In this document: positions 53,847 through 63,102 of the stretch, in pieces
Layout of the letters: each line of letters begins with the position of its first letter
How positions within the stretch are numbered: position 1 is the stretch's first letter
From: UBA7330 sp043554545
Lineage (GTDB): Bacteria > Bacteroidota > Bacteroidia > Cytophagales > Cyclobacteriaceae
DNA: 64,000 nucleotides
NCBI GenBank assembly: GCA_043554545.1
Contig: CP121337.1
Span: 682,001-746,000, forward strand
Direction of reading: 5' to 3'
Translations under genes and position numbers: made by a program
The notes under the pieces: model-generated
Databases searched by the model: none
Told to the model about the DNA's origin: nothing
Seen by the model: the letters and a program-made list of their open reading frames with translations, nothing else

Positions 53847-54371
53847 ATGAAAATACTAATAGTTGGGCTTATTATTTTTATTTCCGGGTGTTCAGGACAG
53901 CATCGTTTAGTTGAATCACATTTTAACTACAAAGCAAATTTCCAGAAATATAAATCATTTGGATTTATGATTTCTGAAACTAATTCGACGGGTATAGATA
54001 ATAATGATAGCCGTATCATTGAAAGTATCATTTATAAACGGTTTAAGGCTATGGGGTATGTGTATGATATCAATCAACCGGACTTATTGATCAGCTACAA
54101 ATACTTTAAAAAGGGAACCAGTTTGGTTACCATGGATCAAGCCAGTTTAAAGCATTGGATGGGTGGGTCAAAGCGGTATGAGGATGTATACGTTCGTAAG
54201 CGTAAAGTAAACAAAGATCAAGGCACTTTGAGTATCTATTTTATAGATCGAAATACCAGTAGAATGATATTTCAGGGGTATTATAAAGGATATGATTCAG
54301 AATTTTCGGATCACAGGGTAATATCCTCAATTGGACAACTGATGGATAAGTATCAGATCACAAAATATTAA
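53847..54371 (+). CDS. DUF4136-type lipoprotein, copy 2
   Basis: 174 residues. MKILIVGLIIFISGCSGQ gives a lipobox SGC (Cys15). NYKANFQKYKSFGFMISETN and AMGYVYDINQPDLLISYKYF, with TLSIYFIDRNTSRMIFQGYY, match the DUF4136 layout of the preceding gene. Function unknown. The 271-base gap before it is strongly A/T-rich with no recognised promoter. It ends at a good terminator. Confidence 0.72.
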   Translation: MKILIVGLIIFISGCSGQHRLVESHFNYKANFQKYKSFGFMISETNSTGIDNNDSRIIESIIYKRFKAMGYVYDINQPDLLISYKYFKKGTSLVTMDQASLKHWMGGSKRYEDVYVRKRKVNKDQGTLSIYFIDRNTSRMIFQGYYKGYDSEFSDHRVISSIGQLMDKYQITKY

Positions 54372-54411
54372 GGTCAATAGTCAAAGGAAGGGTTAATAGA
54401 ATATGTGCAAA

Positions 54412-54443
54412 AGGGAGCGATTTTATCGCTCCTTTTTCTTTTT
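54412..54443 (+). terminator. Intrinsic terminator between converging genes
   Basis: GGAGCGA (54414-54420) pairs with TCGCTCC (54426-54432) around TTTTA, then TTTTTCTTTTT. It ends at the stop codon of the minus-strand DinB-like gene, so it mainly serves the plus-strand lipoprotein gene. Confidence 0.9.
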
Positions 54444-54882
54444 AAGATAAGAGTCTTCGGTGATAATTGACTTGTCCCAAATGATAGTTTAGGTGGCCAT
54501 ACAGGTGCAATAGGAAGTAATCGGTTTTCATGGGTTTTTTGAACACTTCTAACGGATAATTCTCAGCTAGATTTTTTTCATTCAGGTCTTTCAAGGTTTG
54601 TGAAATAACACCAATCGTCTGTTCAATGTCTTTTTTAATCTTAACCTGCGGAATATCCTTGTCTTCAAATTCAGCTTTCCGATTTCTCACATAATTGGTA
54701 TTACCTAAAACCGCTCCGATGAAATAGTTTAGATTGCCTATGAGGTGAAGCGCCAGATTTCCTGCGGAATTCTTGATTCCAGGCGCTACTTTCCAAATTA
54801 GATTTTCATCTTCGTACAAAGAGAGTTCTTCAATCAGTTTTTCAAGATCTCTTTTAAATAGGTCAATCAGCATTTGGGTCAT
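54442..54882 (-). CDS. DinB-like (DUF1572) four-helix protein
   Basis: 146 residues. The three metal-site histidines of DinB/YfiT folds are visible: NLALHLIGNLNYFIGA, then FLLHLYGHLNYHLGQVNYHRRLL. These small bundles bind a metal and may be thiol-dependent transferases; the substrate is unknown. Its start overlaps the end of the upstream trans-sulfuration gene by 4 bases (ATGA type), so it is expressed with it. A thiol-related role beside that enzyme would be consistent. Confidence 0.82.
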   Translation of the reverse strand: MTQMLIDLFKRDLEKLIEELSLYEDENLIWKVAPGIKNSAGNLALHLIGNLNYFIGAVLGNTNYVRNRKAEFEDKDIPQVKIKKDIEQTIGVISQTLKDLNEKNLAENYPLEVFKKPMKTDYFLLHLYGHLNYHLGQVNYHRRLLS

Positions 54883-56018
54883 TTTAATGCATTTTCTAAA
54901 TCCTCAATCAGATCCTCCGCATCCTCTATTCCAACAGACAGCCTGATCAGGGAGTCAGTAAGCCCTGACTTGACGCGTTCTTCAGCTGGTATGCTGGCGT
55001 GAGTCATACTGGCAGGATGTCCAGCTAATGATTCAACACCCCCTAATGACTCTGCCAGACTAAATATTTTTAACTTTTCCAAAAACTTAAAGGCTGTCTT
55101 TTGCTCATCATCTTTGAGTGTGAAGGAAAGCATTCCTCCAAAATCTTTCATTTGTGTGGCAGCAATTTCATGATTTTTATGGTCCTTAAAGCCTGGCCAG
55201 TTTACAGTGGCCACCTTAGGATGGGCTTTTAAGAATTTCGCAACGATGGCACCATTTTCACAATGTCTTTGCATCCTAATGTGAAGTGTTTTGATGCCTC
55301 TTAACACAAGGAAGCAATCTGTCGGGCCCGGAACGGCGCCAACTGCGTTTTGGTGATATGCCAACCGTTCATGGATATCTGGGTCATTGGTCATTGTTGC
55401 ACCCATTACCACATCAGAATGACCAGCTATGTATTTTGTAAGAGAATGCATAACAATTGTAGCGCCCAAGTCTATCGGGCTTTGTAAGTACGGGCTGGCA
55501 AATGTATTATCAACAACTGTCGTCGCTCCATGTTTCTTAGCAATTTCTACGATCGACTTGATGTCTAGAATGTGTAACATGGGGTTGGTTGGTGTTTCCA
55601 ACCAAACTAATTTTGTTTGGTCGCTGATGCTTGCCTCGACTTCTTTCAAATCCAGCATATTGATGAATTTGAATTTCAGACCATAATTAGTGTAGATATT
55701 TGTAAAGAGCCTGTATGTTCCGCCGTAGAGATCATTCGTGCAGATGATTTCATCACCAGGTTTAAACAACTTCATGATGGTGTCAGCAGCCGCCATTCCT
55801 GAGCCAAAGCAACTTGCAAATTTTGCATTCTCCAACGCAGCTAAATTTTTCTCAAGTGCAGTACGTGTTGGGTTTTGAGTTCTGGCATATTCGTACCCTT
55901 TGTGTACTCCCGGAGATGACTGCACATAGGTAGATGTCTGGTAAATGGGGGTCATTATTGCGCCTGTGGTGGGGTCGGGTTCCTGACCTGCGTGGATTGC
56001 TTTAGTTCCGAATTTCAT
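54879..56018 (-). CDS. Cystathionine gamma-synthase/lyase (PLP trans-sulfuration enzyme)
   Basis: The frame opens at 56063, but the homologous start is MKFGTKAIHAGQ at 56018 (379 residues); the earlier 15 residues look untranslated. EYARTQNPTRTALE, FGSGMAAADT, WLETPTNPM, VVDNTFASPYLQ and HSLTKYIAGHSDVVMGA (Schiff-base Lys195) are clear. The YIAGHSD form points to a cystathionine gamma-synthase or gamma-lyase, different from the operon sulfhydrylase at 12096. It links cysteine and homocysteine metabolism; which direction cannot be told from motifs alone. Confidence 0.9.
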   Translation of the reverse strand: MKFGTKAIHAGQEPDPTTGAIMTPIYQTSTYVQSSPGVHKGYEYARTQNPTRTALEKNLAALENAKFASCFGSGMAAADTIMKLFKPGDEIICTNDLYGGTYRLFTNIYTNYGLKFKFINMLDLKEVEASISDQTKLVWLETPTNPMLHILDIKSIVEIAKKHGATTVVDNTFASPYLQSPIDLGATIVMHSLTKYIAGHSDVVMGATMTNDPDIHERLAYHQNAVGAVPGPTDCFLVLRGIKTLHIRMQRHCENGAIVAKFLKAHPKVATVNWPGFKDHKNHEIAATQMKDFGGMLSFTLKDDEQKTAFKFLEKLKIFSLAESLGGVESLAGHPASMTHASIPAEERVKSGLTDSLIRLSVGIEDAEDLIEDLENALK

Positions 56019-56345
56019 AGATAAATTTGAATTGAAACAAAGATAGGGTATTGTTTTGTTCACTCACAGTCTGAAAGACTTCAAGAAGCAGCTAATTTTT
56101 ATTATTACAAATATCAGCCGACATAGAAATGGTAAAAGTTCGGTCTGATTCTTTAAAAAAAGATTAGATTAGGAGGTAATTGCAACCTTTATTGATTCTC
56201 TTGCGCTTCATTGGATGTATATGTGGAATTCGCATGAAAACAGACTGAACAGACATCAGCTTCATGGGTGGTTTGAGATGGTTTAAGAATGATATAAATG
56301 GCAATAATGGTCTTATTTTTTCATCGTACTTAATACAAGTTTGAA

Positions 56346-56768
56346 GTGGATCAGCATAAGCAACAACCTCAATTGACGGAGAGCCAATCAGCAGTTTGGC
56401 TGAAAGGTGGAAATAAGATATTAGTCGTAGATGATGACCATGTTAACTTGATTCTCCTAAAAAAAATATTGTCTTCAGTAGGGGGCCATGTCGAGGGTGT
56501 AGCTCATGGCGATGAGGCAATTGAAAGAATCCAGAAAGATCATTTTGATTTGGTCCTGATGGATATTCAGATGCCGGTTATGGACGGATTTGATACGACA
56601 AGGAGACTAAGGGAACTAGGCTTCAAAGGAGTTATTGTTGCCCTATCGGCCAGTGTGAATAAGGATGATGTAGATAGCTGTATGAAGGTTGGAATGAATG
56701 ATTATATTCAAAAACCATTTCATAAACCACAACTTGTGGAACTCTTAAAGAAATGGTTATCTAAATGA
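56346..56768 (+). CDS. Single-domain response regulator
   Basis: 140 residues from a GTG start at 56346 (no ATG in front of the domain). NKILVVDDDHVNLILLKKIL has the acidic pocket (29-31), VLMDIQMPVMDG the phospho-acceptor Asp73, and IQKPFHKPQL the conserved Lys. No output domain follows, so it acts by protein contact, like CheY or a phosphorelay receiver. Its kinase is not adjacent; the hybrid kinase at 17506 is a possible but unproven partner. Confidence 0.9.
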   Translation: MDQHKQQPQLTESQSAVWLKGGNKILVVDDDHVNLILLKKILSSVGGHVEGVAHGDEAIERIQKDHFDLVLMDIQMPVMDGFDTTRRLRELGFKGVIVALSASVNKDDVDSCMKVGMNDYIQKPFHKPQLVELLKKWLSK

Positions 56769-56850
56769 TAGATAAGTAAAAAATCTTTCTGCTTTACTGT
56801 GTTGTTAATTCCTTTATGTTCAATTTAGAGCTTTTTAAAGGGATTCTTTA

Positions 56851-57993
56851 ATGATTATTCATCCGGCAGATCGCTTAAATACAATTGAAGAGTATTATTT
56901 CTCCAGGAAACTAAAGGAAATTGCCTTACTCAACAGTGCGGAAAACCCAGTCATAAATCTGGGTATTGGAAGTCCGGATTTAATGCCTCCGGAAAATGTT
57001 CTTTCCCGGTTGAAAGAGACTATTTCCGAACCAGATGTTCATGGGTATCAACCATACCAGGGTATTCCCGAACTGAAAAGCGCGATCTCTGCCTTTTCAA
57101 AGAACCATTTTAAGGTTGACTTAGCGGCGAATGAAATTTTACCTTTGATTGGGTCAAAGGAGGGGATCACCCATATTTCCTGGACCTATCTAAACCCGGG
57201 AGATCAGGTGCTAATGCCTGGCCTTGGCTATCCTACATATGCGTCTGTGACCAAGCTTGCTGGCGCAGAACCTGTTTTATTTCCATTAGTTGAATCGCAT
57301 AATTGGGAGCCTGACTGGGATTTCCTTTACAGCCTTGATTATTCAAGGATTAAGTTGCTATGGATCAATTACCCGCACATGCCTACTGGGGCACGAGGTT
57401 CTAAAGAGATATTCAGGAAGTTTATTGAATTGTCACAACAGAAGGGATTTCTTATCTGCCATGATAATCCATATAGCTTTATTTTAAACGATAAGCCGTT
57501 AAGTATTCTTTCATTGGAAGGATCAAAAGGATCAGCTATTGAGCTTAATTCTTTATCTAAGACATTTAATATGGCTGGTTGGAGAGTAGGCTGGGTTGCT
57601 GGAGCCCAGGAATACATCGAACCTGTCATGAAAGTCAAGAGCAACATGGATTCAGGAATGTTTAAGCCCTTACAACTTGCAGCTGTTGAAGCGCTGGGTT
57701 TAGATCAGTCCTGGATGCGAAAACAAAATAAACTGTACGAGGAGAGAAGAGCTCTTATTTATAAGCTTTTAGATAAACTAGGCTGCTCCTACAGGCCGGA
57801 TCAATCCGGATTGTTTGTTTGGTCAAAGACACCAGGGGTAGATGGAATTGAGTTTTCAGATCACTTATTGAGAGCCCATCATATTTTTATTACCCCGGGA
57901 GAAGTTTTTGGTGAGGCAGGTAAGAATTTTGTAAGGATATCCTTGTGTTCATCGCAGGAACAGTTGACTGAAGCGATAGCCAGGGTTTCCTGA
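56851..57993 (+). CDS. Class I/II PLP aminotransferase (aromatic branch)
   Basis: 380 residues. INLGIGSPDLMPPENV, GYQPYQGIPELKSAIS, HDNPYSFILND and the Schiff-base motif SLSKTFNMAGWRVGW (Lys237), plus FVRISLC at the end, fit subgroup I aminotransferases. The same order, aminotransferase followed by prephenate dehydrogenase, is common in Bacteroidota aromatic amino acid clusters, so it probably converts 4-hydroxyphenylpyruvate or phenylpyruvate with glutamate or aspartate to Tyr/Phe (inference). LL-diaminopimelate aminotransferase is the nearest alternative. Confidence 0.85.
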   Translation: MIIHPADRLNTIEEYYFSRKLKEIALLNSAENPVINLGIGSPDLMPPENVLSRLKETISEPDVHGYQPYQGIPELKSAISAFSKNHFKVDLAANEILPLIGSKEGITHISWTYLNPGDQVLMPGLGYPTYASVTKLAGAEPVLFPLVESHNWEPDWDFLYSLDYSRIKLLWINYPHMPTGARGSKEIFRKFIELSQQKGFLICHDNPYSFILNDKPLSILSLEGSKGSAIELNSLSKTFNMAGWRVGWVAGAQEYIEPVMKVKSNMDSGMFKPLQLAAVEALGLDQSWMRKQNKLYEERRALIYKLLDKLGCSYRPDQSGLFVWSKTPGVDGIEFSDHLLRAHHIFITPGEVFGEAGKNFVRISLCSSQEQLTEAIARVS

Positions 57994-58072
57994 ATTTTCC
58001 TAATAAATTAGTGAAATGCATAAATGGTGTTTGTCGATAAGGTGAAAGATTGAGCATCAAAACAAAAGAATA

Positions 58073-58918
58073 ATGAAGATATTATTTATTGGTACGGGCC
58101 TAATTGGTGGATCATTTTCTCTTGCCTTGCAACAGCAGGAAAAGTTAACGCAAGCGGGTGGGTATAGCCGTAATCCGATTAACCTTGACAAATCGGTTTC
58201 GCTAGGGATCATTCAAAAGAAATTTACCGCTCTGGAAGAGGGCGTATCCTGGGCCGATTGGATCATCCTCTCCATACCTGTTGATGCCATTGTAAAGATG
58301 CTTCCTGGGATATTGGATGTATTGCGTGAAGGTCAGGCGGTGATTGACTTTGGGTCCACCAAAGAATCCATCTGCGCTGCTGTCGCTCAACACCCTAAGC
58401 GCTCACAATTTATCGCAGCTCATCCAATTGCCGGTACGGAGTATTCTGGTCCGGAAGCTGCTTTTCCCGGACTTTTCGAACAGAAGTCAATGTTGATCTG
58501 TGAAAAAGAAGTAACAGATAGCAAGCTTATTGAAGATTTCGAAAAACTATGTATCAACCTTTCAATGAAGGTTGACTATTTATCTGCTGCAGATCACGAT
58601 AGACACCTGGCCTATATCTCACACCTGAGCCATGTGACATCCTACGCTTTGAGTAATACAGTACTTAATAAAGAAAAAGATGGCAGTGTAATACTTGAAA
58701 TGGCTGGATCAGGCTTTGCTTCCACCGTTAGGCTGGCCAAGAGCTCACCTGAAATGTGGGCACCCATATTTTTGGATAATAAGCGGATGGTTTTGGAGTC
58801 AATAAAAAACTATACTCACCAAATCACCAAATTTCAGCGATTGCTGGAGCAAGATGACCTTGAGGGGCTGTTGGCTTATTTGAAGGAGGGAAGAGAGATT
58901 AGCAAAATTTTAAAATAA
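58073..58918 (+). CDS. tyrA: Prephenate dehydrogenase
   Basis: 281 residues. FIGTGLIGGSFSLAL binds NAD; VIDFGSTK, AAHPIAGTEYSGPEAAFPGLF with the catalytic His, and HDRHLAYISHLSHVTSYAL are TyrA motifs. It decarboxylates and oxidises prephenate to 4-hydroxyphenylpyruvate for tyrosine. No ACT or AroH-type regulatory domain is fused; the C-terminal ~100 residues form the dimer helices. It follows the aminotransferase by 79 bases and is closed by a terminator. Confidence 0.93.
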   Translation: MKILFIGTGLIGGSFSLALQQQEKLTQAGGYSRNPINLDKSVSLGIIQKKFTALEEGVSWADWIILSIPVDAIVKMLPGILDVLREGQAVIDFGSTKESICAAVAQHPKRSQFIAAHPIAGTEYSGPEAAFPGLFEQKSMLICEKEVTDSKLIEDFEKLCINLSMKVDYLSAADHDRHLAYISHLSHVTSYALSNTVLNKEKDGSVILEMAGSGFASTVRLAKSSPEMWAPIFLDNKRMVLESIKNYTHQITKFQRLLEQDDLEGLLAYLKEGREISKILK

Positions 58919-58920
58919 AA

Positions 58921-58955
58921 AAGGACGTATTAATAGATACGTCCCGATTTCTTTC
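58921..58955 (+). terminator. Intrinsic terminator after tyrA
   Basis: Perfect 8-bp stem GGACGTAT (58923-58930) with ATACGTCC (58937-58944), loop TAATAG, then CGATTTCTTTCTT. It lies between the converging tyrA and YtxH-like genes. Confidence 0.8.
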
Positions 58956-58972
58956 TTGGTGCTTAGGCAGTG

Positions 58973-59236
58973 TCAGTTTAGAGATACTTTCTCTTTAGAT
59001 TTTTCAACAATTTCCTTTCCGGTTTGAGAATATTTATCAACGAATTCGTTATAAGTATTCTTGTATTCATCGAGCTTAACATTCAATGTTTTTTCCCATT
59101 TACCAGACTGCTTTTTGAAATCTTTTTTTAATTGCTTATATCGTTTTTCTGAACCTTTTGGATCAGCAAAATAAACTGCAGCAACACCTGCTGCCATTCC
59201 TGTCATAAACGTAAATAATACCTTACTTGCACTCAT
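58973..59236 (-). CDS. YtxH-like small membrane-anchored protein
   Basis: 87 residues. VLFTFMTGMAAGVAAVYFADPKGSEKRYKQLKKDF is the YtxH pattern: one Gly/Ala-rich membrane helix followed by the DPKGSEKR turn and a long charged helix to the end (coiled coil likely). Role unknown, often linked to stress or envelope. It is followed on its own strand by the MscS channel only in the opposite order (downstream of it), with a 122-base gap between them. Confidence 0.78.
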   Translation of the reverse strand: MSASKVLFTFMTGMAAGVAAVYFADPKGSEKRYKQLKKDFKKQSGKWEKTLNVKLDEYKNTYNEFVDKYSQTGKEIVEKSKEKVSLN

Positions 59237-59358
59237 TTCTTTCTTAATTTTAATTTACACTATATTACTATAACTCAAAAAACAGCTTTTTGTTTCAAAA
59301 AACGAGGATTTTTGAAGTGAATAGGGTTTTGATAACAACCTGAAGGAGTACGCTATTG

Positions 59359-60954
59359 CTACTTAGGCGGACTAAAATACTCATCTAATTTTACCCGCAT
59401 CTCATTTTGGCTAACATAAGATGGGGAGAGGGAAGGCTGGCCAGGAAAGTTTTCCATGTGCAACGTTTGTGTTGGGAAAGCAAAATTAACTCCCAACTTT
59501 TCAGCCAACTTCATAATCTCCATGAGTATTTCATGCCGTGCCTTTAATTCTTCTGGCCATCCCGGTACTTCGAAGAAGATATAAAACATGACATTTAAGG
59601 AAAATGCGGCCATGTCGTTGAAGTATACATGGAAATAATCTTTTCGGGTATCCGGATGATTTTCAACAATCTTTCTTAATCCTTCCACAAAAGTCTGAAT
59701 CAATTCCGGAGGCGTATCATAAGTAAGGGCGATCTGGGTATAAAACCTGCGGTACTGTCTCAGTCCGTGGTTATCTACCATACTGTCTGCCAATTTGCTA
59801 TTCGGCACATACATCAGGGAGTTTCTGAACGTACGAATTCTAGAGGAACGAAATCCCACTTCCTCTACGGTCCCGTCAATATCTCCAGCTGTAATCCAAT
59901 CACCAATTTGAAAAGGTTTATCTACAAAGATCATCAATGACCCAAAAAAGTTTTTGATCGTGTCCTGTGCAGCTAAAGCAAAGGCCAGTCCACCGATAGA
60001 CAACCCAGTCAATAGTGGAATAATGTCAATTTTTAAGTTGTTCAGAACAAATAGCGATCCAACGACTACAACAAATGTCTTAAGTGTCTTACGCACCAAA
60101 GGTACCAACTGGTCATCCAGTGTAGATTTTGTTTTTTCAGCCAGGTGCTTGAGGTATAGAGCCAACACATCCACCAGTCGGTAGAATACAATAATCCCAA
60201 AAATTGGAACAAGTACTCTCAGGAAGGTCATCAAGATCCATGAGAATTCCGAGGGCAATTGCAGGGCTGGAACAAAGACGACAATGAGGATGGATACAAA
60301 AAATAAACTCAGTGGTCTTGCAACCGGTAGCAGGTATCCTTTAGCTAATTCCTTATATCCGGCCTGTATGATCAGTTTGACCAGCAACCAATTAAAGAAA
60401 ATGCTAAATAGTTTATGAATAAATACGCCGGCAAAGGCCAAAATTAAGATGCCTAAATATTGATAAACGTATAGTCCCAATATCTTATCAGTACCAAGTT
60501 TTGGGAGTAGGTTAAGAAGTGCTCCTGTTCCATATCTAAATATTTGGCTATGAATTCTCCTGATCTCTCTTATGGAATTTTCGGTGTATACCCATTGACC
60601 CTGGATAAGTTCAAGTGAGATTGTTGGGAATTGTGCAGTCAGCACATACCGATGCTTACTTATAGCAGAGTCATAATAATCAGGCTGTTTAGGAATGTCA
60701 TCAAAGTTTATGTAAACGCCTTCACCATCGACAATTTGTTTAAGCTGAATCGCTACATCAATAGCTTCTTTGTATGATCGATTTTTATTTTTAAAAGGAG
60801 CGGCTGCAAGTGTGTCACTATAAAATTCACTCTTTAAATAATGTAAGTGCGTATAAATGGAGTGGTATGGTGAAGTAAGGTTAGCATCAGTATTGTCCTG
60901 AGCAGAGCCAATAAAATTGATGGAACAAAAAAGGAGGATAAGCAGTTTCTTCAT
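59359..60954 (-). CDS. MscS-family mechanosensitive channel with long N-terminal domain
   Basis: 531 residues. Signal peptide (about 1-18), a periplasmic region (about 20-155), then five or so membrane helices and the MscS core: LTGLSIGGLAFALAAQDTIKNFFGSLMIFVDKPFQIGDWI, the pore helix TM3 with Gly/Ala packing, followed by the beta domain and a C-terminal mixed domain (YFHVYFNDMAAFSLNVMFYIFF). It opens under membrane tension to release osmolytes. Longer than MscS itself (286), similar to many Bacteroidota homologues. Divergent from the M3 peptidase gene with a mirrored promoter. Confidence 0.92.
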   Translation of the reverse strand: MKKLLILLFCSINFIGSAQDNTDANLTSPYHSIYTHLHYLKSEFYSDTLAAAPFKNKNRSYKEAIDVAIQLKQIVDGEGVYINFDDIPKQPDYYDSAISKHRYVLTAQFPTISLELIQGQWVYTENSIREIRRIHSQIFRYGTGALLNLLPKLGTDKILGLYVYQYLGILILAFAGVFIHKLFSIFFNWLLVKLIIQAGYKELAKGYLLPVARPLSLFFVSILIVVFVPALQLPSEFSWILMTFLRVLVPIFGIIVFYRLVDVLALYLKHLAEKTKSTLDDQLVPLVRKTLKTFVVVVGSLFVLNNLKIDIIPLLTGLSIGGLAFALAAQDTIKNFFGSLMIFVDKPFQIGDWITAGDIDGTVEEVGFRSSRIRTFRNSLMYVPNSKLADSMVDNHGLRQYRRFYTQIALTYDTPPELIQTFVEGLRKIVENHPDTRKDYFHVYFNDMAAFSLNVMFYIFFEVPGWPEELKARHEILMEIMKLAEKLGVNFAFPTQTLHMENFPGQPSLSPSYVSQNEMRVKLDEYFSPPK

Positions 60955-60993
60955 TGGGTCGAATATCGCTGATCAGAAATTATTTTATGATCT

Positions 60994-61025
60994 GCAAAGG
61001 TAAGGTTTAATCATTTTACCTTTGC
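60994..61025. promoter_or_regulatory. Mirrored divergent promoter for the MscS and M3 peptidase genes
   Basis: Perfect 10-bp inverted repeat GCAAAGGTAA (60994-61003) and TTACCTTTGC (61016-61025), 12 bases apart. Each arm carries TACCTTTG, a full match to the -7 box TAnnTTTG, one facing left to the MscS gene (start 60954) and one facing right to the peptidase gene (start 61063). No good -33 box is seen for either. Confidence 0.6.
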
Positions 61026-61062
61026 GCCACTTTTCAGGTGAATTTTTAAAATTTAGACATAC

Positions 61063-63102
61063 ATGCAAAATCCTCTTCTTAAAAAATTTAATACTCCTTT
61101 TGAAGTTCCACCTTTTAATGAAATTGAGGTCAATCACTATTTGCCTGCCATAGAAAAAGCCATTTCATCAGCAAAGGAGGAAATAGAAAAGATTGCAAAA
61201 AATCAGGAATCACCCACCTTTGAGAACACGATTATTGCTCTGGAACAGTCGGGTGAATTATTGGGCAGGATTACACCTGTTTTGTTTAATCAGAATGCAG
61301 CTGAAACAAGTGATGAGCTTCAGGTCGTATCCAGAGATGCTTCTCCTATGCTGTCCACGTTCGACAATGATGTTAAGCAGAATGTTGCCCTTTGGGAGCG
61401 AATCAAGCAGGTATATGAACAAAGAGCTACACTGAGTCTGAATTCAGAGCAACAAATGCTTTTAGAAAGAACCTATAAGGGTTTTGTTAGGAGCGGAGCT
61501 AACCTGGGTGATGAGGATAAAAAACGTTATAAAGAAATATCTATTGAACTTTCTAAACTCACCTTATCATTTGGGGAAAACCTTTTGTTTGAAACCAATA
61601 ATTATGAATTAATCATTGATAAGGAAGAAGACCTGAAAGGTCTGCCAAAGGATGTGATAGCAAGGGCCCATGCGCTGGCTAAGGAGAAAGGGCTTGAAAA
61701 CAAGTGGATATTTACACTGCAGGCGCCTAGTTATATGCCATTCATGGAATATGCAGAAAACAGGAAGCTTCGTGAGCAACTTTACAGAGCTTTTATGAGT
61801 AAGGCTTTTAAAGGAGATGATCGGGACAACTCCGAATTAATTAAAAAGATGGTCGCGTTACGCAGTGAAAAGGCCAAGTTATTGGGGTACCCAACATACG
61901 CCAGCTACGTTCTGGAAGAGCGGATGGCTACTAATCCACTACAGGTAAGACATTTTCTAAATGACTTATTAGAAAAAGCATTTCCTAAAGCCAAAGAAGA
62001 AGTTGCTGAAATCAAAGCTTTTATGAAAGAGAAGGGGGCAACACATGAGTTGGAAAGATGGGACTGGGGTTATTACTCTGAAAAACTTAGGAAGAAAAAA
62101 TATGCACTGGACGATGAGCTGATTAAGCCTTATTTCAAGTTGGAGTATGTTATTTCCGGTGTTTTCCAAACAGCTGAAAAGCTCTTTGGTTTGTCCTTCA
62201 AACGAAATCAGGATATCCCGGTATATCATCCGGATGTTGAGGCATATGAAGTATATAGCGGGGACCAACTTAAAGCCGTTTTTTTGGCAGACTTTTTCCC
62301 CAGGAAGGGTAAAAGAGGAGGCGCCTGGATGACTTCTTACAGGGAACAAAGAATCAATGACGGACAGAAAGTAATTCCACAAGTAAGCATTGTTTGCAAT
62401 TTCACCCCATCTTCAGTGGATACCCCCTCATTGTTAAAGTTCGATGAAGTCACCACTTTGTTTCATGAATTCGGGCATGCCTTACACGGCATGTTAGCTG
62501 ATACTACTTATGCGTCCCTTTCTGGCACAAATGTATATTGGGACTTTGTTGAATTGCCTTCACAAATATTAGAGAATTGGTGCTATGAGAAGGAATGTTT
62601 GGATCAGTTTGCGAGACATTATGAAACCAATGAACCTATCCCTGCTGATCTTGTTGAGAAAATTAAAGTCAGTGCCACTTACCATGAAGCTTATGCCACG
62701 GTTAGACAAATAAGTATCAGTTTGTTGGATATGGCCTGGCATGATATCTCCTATGAGATGGCCAAAAATATTGAAGATATCTCAGAAGTTGAAAGATCTG
62801 TTTTTGAGCCGCTGGAACTTTTTAACCTGGTTGAAGGTGCGAATATGAGCACACAGTTTGGTCACATTTTTGCTGGTGGCTATGCTGCTGGTTACTATAG
62901 CTATAAGTGGGCTGAGGTGTTGGATGCAGACGCATTCTCCTTATTTCAAGAGAAAGGAATTTTTGATTCAAAAACTGCCAAATCTTTTAAGGAAACCGTA
63001 TTAAGTCAGGGTGGAACTGTCCATCCTATGGAATTATTCAAAAAATTCAGAGGGCGAGAACCAGACCCAAAAGCATTACTTAAAAGAGCAGGGTTAGTTT
63101 AA
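61063..63102 (+). CDS. M3-family oligopeptidase
   Basis: 679 residues, the typical size for oligopeptidase A / Dcp-type enzymes. The zinc site is LFHEFGHALHGML with His468, Glu469, His472 and third ligand Glu497 in FVELPSQILENW. No signal peptide, so it cleaves peptides in the cytoplasm. VWDKYFHRK-like N-terminal elements of thimet enzymes are not seen; the PFNEIEVNHYLPAIEKAI start is typical of the Dcp/OpdA group. The stop overlaps the end of the convergent gene by 4 bases. Confidence 0.93.
   Translation: MQNPLLKKFNTPFEVPPFNEIEVNHYLPAIEKAISSAKEEIEKIAKNQESPTFENTIIALEQSGELLGRITPVLFNQNAAETSDELQVVSRDASPMLSTFDNDVKQNVALWERIKQVYEQRATLSLNSEQQMLLERTYKGFVRSGANLGDEDKKRYKEISIELSKLTLSFGENLLFETNNYELIIDKEEDLKGLPKDVIARAHALAKEKGLENKWIFTLQAPSYMPFMEYAENRKLREQLYRAFMSKAFKGDDRDNSELIKKMVALRSEKAKLLGYPTYASYVLEERMATNPLQVRHFLNDLLEKAFPKAKEEVAEIKAFMKEKGATHELERWDWGYYSEKLRKKKYALDDELIKPYFKLEYVISGVFQTAEKLFGLSFKRNQDIPVYHPDVEAYEVYSGDQLKAVFLADFFPRKGKRGGAWMTSYREQRINDGQKVIPQVSIVCNFTPSSVDTPSLLKFDEVTTLFHEFGHALHGMLADTTYASLSGTNVYWDFVELPSQILENWCYEKECLDQFARHYETNEPIPADLVEKIKVSATYHEAYATVRQISISLLDMAWHDISYEMAKNIEDISEVERSVFEPLELFNLVEGANMSTQFGHIFAGGYAAGYYSYKWAEVLDADAFSLFQEKGIFDSKTAKSFKETVLSQGGTVHPMELFKKFRGREPDPKALLKRAGLV

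Noticed and set aside
61969..62382. 137-codon minus-strand ORF
   Set aside because: Antisense to the M3 peptidase coding sequence; no family pattern or start signals.
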